Assembly (NCBI GenBank): GCA_030690755.1
Contig: JAUYGA010000253.1
Span: 1 to 6,701 of the forward strand
Origin: Nanobdellota archaeon
GTDB lineage: Archaea > Nanobdellota > Nanobdellia > Woesearchaeales > JAUYGA01
Direction of reading: 5' to 3'
DNA length: 6,701 nucleotides
In this document: positions 6,302 through 6,701 of the stretch, piece by piece
Numbering within the stretch: position 1 is the first letter of the stretch
How the letters are laid out: each line of letters opens with the position of its first letter
Program-made: the position numbers and the translations under genes
The notes under the pieces: model-generated
Database searches by the model: none
Told to the model about the DNA's origin: nothing
What the model saw: the letters and a program-made list of their open reading frames with translations, nothing else

Positions 6302-6701
6302 CTTCCTAACTCCTTAGCTATTTCACCAACTCTTAAAAATTTGGTTATGTTTGTCTTTTTAACGTTAGCGCCTTCAATTGATTCCATCTTTTTGTTCTGC
6401 ATCTCAAAAGGAATCCCTTCATAGCATTTTATCTTTTTTAATGCTGTTAATCCTCTTTCCTGTTTGTAAGGAAGCATGCCTCTGAGACATCTTTTGACAA
6501 TCCTTTCTGCTTTTCTTGGAAAATAAGGGCCTTTGAATGCGTCTGTTCTTGTTCTTCTGTGTCTGTATCTTGCTAAGATGTTATCTCTAGCGCCGCTGAT
6601 AACCATCTTTTCGCAATTAAGAATATAAATAGTCTCATCATTCATCAAAGCCATTTTTGCTATTCTTGTGCAAGCTCTTCCAAGCAGCAAGTCTTTTCCG
6701 T
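6298..6701 (-). CDS. rpl13: 50S ribosomal protein L13 (uL13), 5'-truncated by the window edge
   Basis: This is a large-subunit ribosomal protein of the early-assembling rRNA-binding set. 133 residues are visible. The frame stays open to the right edge: GKD precedes LLLGRACTRIAK, matching the family start (V/I-D-a-x-x-x-l-L-G-R-l-a-s). The TTG at 6690 is therefore internal and the true start lies only a few codons outside. Other diagnostic segments are VISGARDNI, RYRHRR, KGPYFPRKAERI and RCLRGMLPYKQERGLTALKKIKCYEG; RGMLPYK is the most conserved part. Minor variation is seen in GRACTR where GRLAS is usual. It is upstream of uS9 on the minus strand, and its TGA overlaps the uS9 ATG. Its promoter is outside the window. 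Confidence 0.96.
   Translation of the reverse strand, partial: GKDLLLGRACTRIAKMALMNDETIYILNCEKMVISGARDNILARYRHRRTRTDAFKGPYFPRKAERIVKRCLRGMLPYKQERGLTALKKIKCYEGIPFEMQNKKMESIEGANVKKTNITKFLRVGEIAKELGR
6310..6315 (-). promoter_or_regulatory. Shine-Dalgarno site for uS9, inside the end of uL13
   Basis: On the minus strand AAGGAG is followed by eight bases (TTAGGAAG) and then the uS9 ATG. This is a strong match to the anti-Shine-Dalgarno end of 16S rRNA at good spacing. It encodes Lys-Glu in the uL13 tail (KELGR). Together with the ATGA overlap it fixes the uS9 start and indicates coupled or internal initiation. Confidence 0.75.

Noticed and set aside
6045..6317. 90-codon open frame on the plus strand opposite uS9
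   Set aside because: It is entirely antisense to a confident ribosomal protein gene, has a hydrophobic composition typical of reading such a gene backwards, and matches no family I know.
6688..6690. TTG (minus strand) as the start codon of uL13
   Set aside because: The frame continues upstream with GKD, which fits the uL13 N-terminus; the real start is beyond the window.

Overview
This is an A+T-rich archaeal chromosomal segment with informational and housekeeping genes and little intergenic DNA. The domain assignment rests on a split D-family DNA polymerase (DP1 plus DP2), which is found only in Archaea, on archaeal-type ribosomal proteins uL13 and uS9, and on a TATA-box promoter with no leader. 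PolD argues against Thermoproteota (Crenarchaeota). The compact layout, low G+C and sequence style of DP2 suggest a DPANN lineage such as Woesearchaeota or Pacearchaeota, or a related group. That placement is an impression from the sequence, not a phylogenetic result.

Layout: a rightward block of four genes fills 1-5811. It starts with the 3' part of the PolD small exonuclease subunit gene (cut by the left edge), then the complete PolD large polymerase subunit, a divergent HAM1/ITPase-family nucleotide pyrophosphatase, and acylphosphatase. A leftward block fills 5903-6701: uL13 (cut by the right edge) followed, with a 4-base stop/start overlap, by uS9. The two blocks converge on a 91-base spacer with a T7 tract for each direction. 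The leftward tract is preceded by a 7-bp perfect inverted repeat that includes the last codons of uS9. No gene-free stretch exceeds 91 bases.

How the genes fit together: DP1 and DP2 form the heterodimeric replicative polymerase. DP1 carries 3'-5' proofreading in a Mre11-like phosphoesterase fold, and DP2 carries the double-psi beta-barrel polymerase site and a C-terminal PCNA-binding motif. The next gene belongs to a family that removes non-canonical purine NTPs from the pool, which would make sense beside a polymerase, but its base-binding motifs are altered. uL13 and uS9 belong to the conserved archaeal ribosomal/RNA polymerase cluster, although rpoN does not follow uS9 here.

I found no mobile element, CRISPR array, tRNA, rRNA, intein or anything resembling a new defence or mobile system. 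The points most worth a second look are the remodelled substrate pocket of the ITPase-family protein, the changed residues beside the DP2 catalytic aspartates, and the hairpin plus T-tract overlapping the uS9 stop codon.
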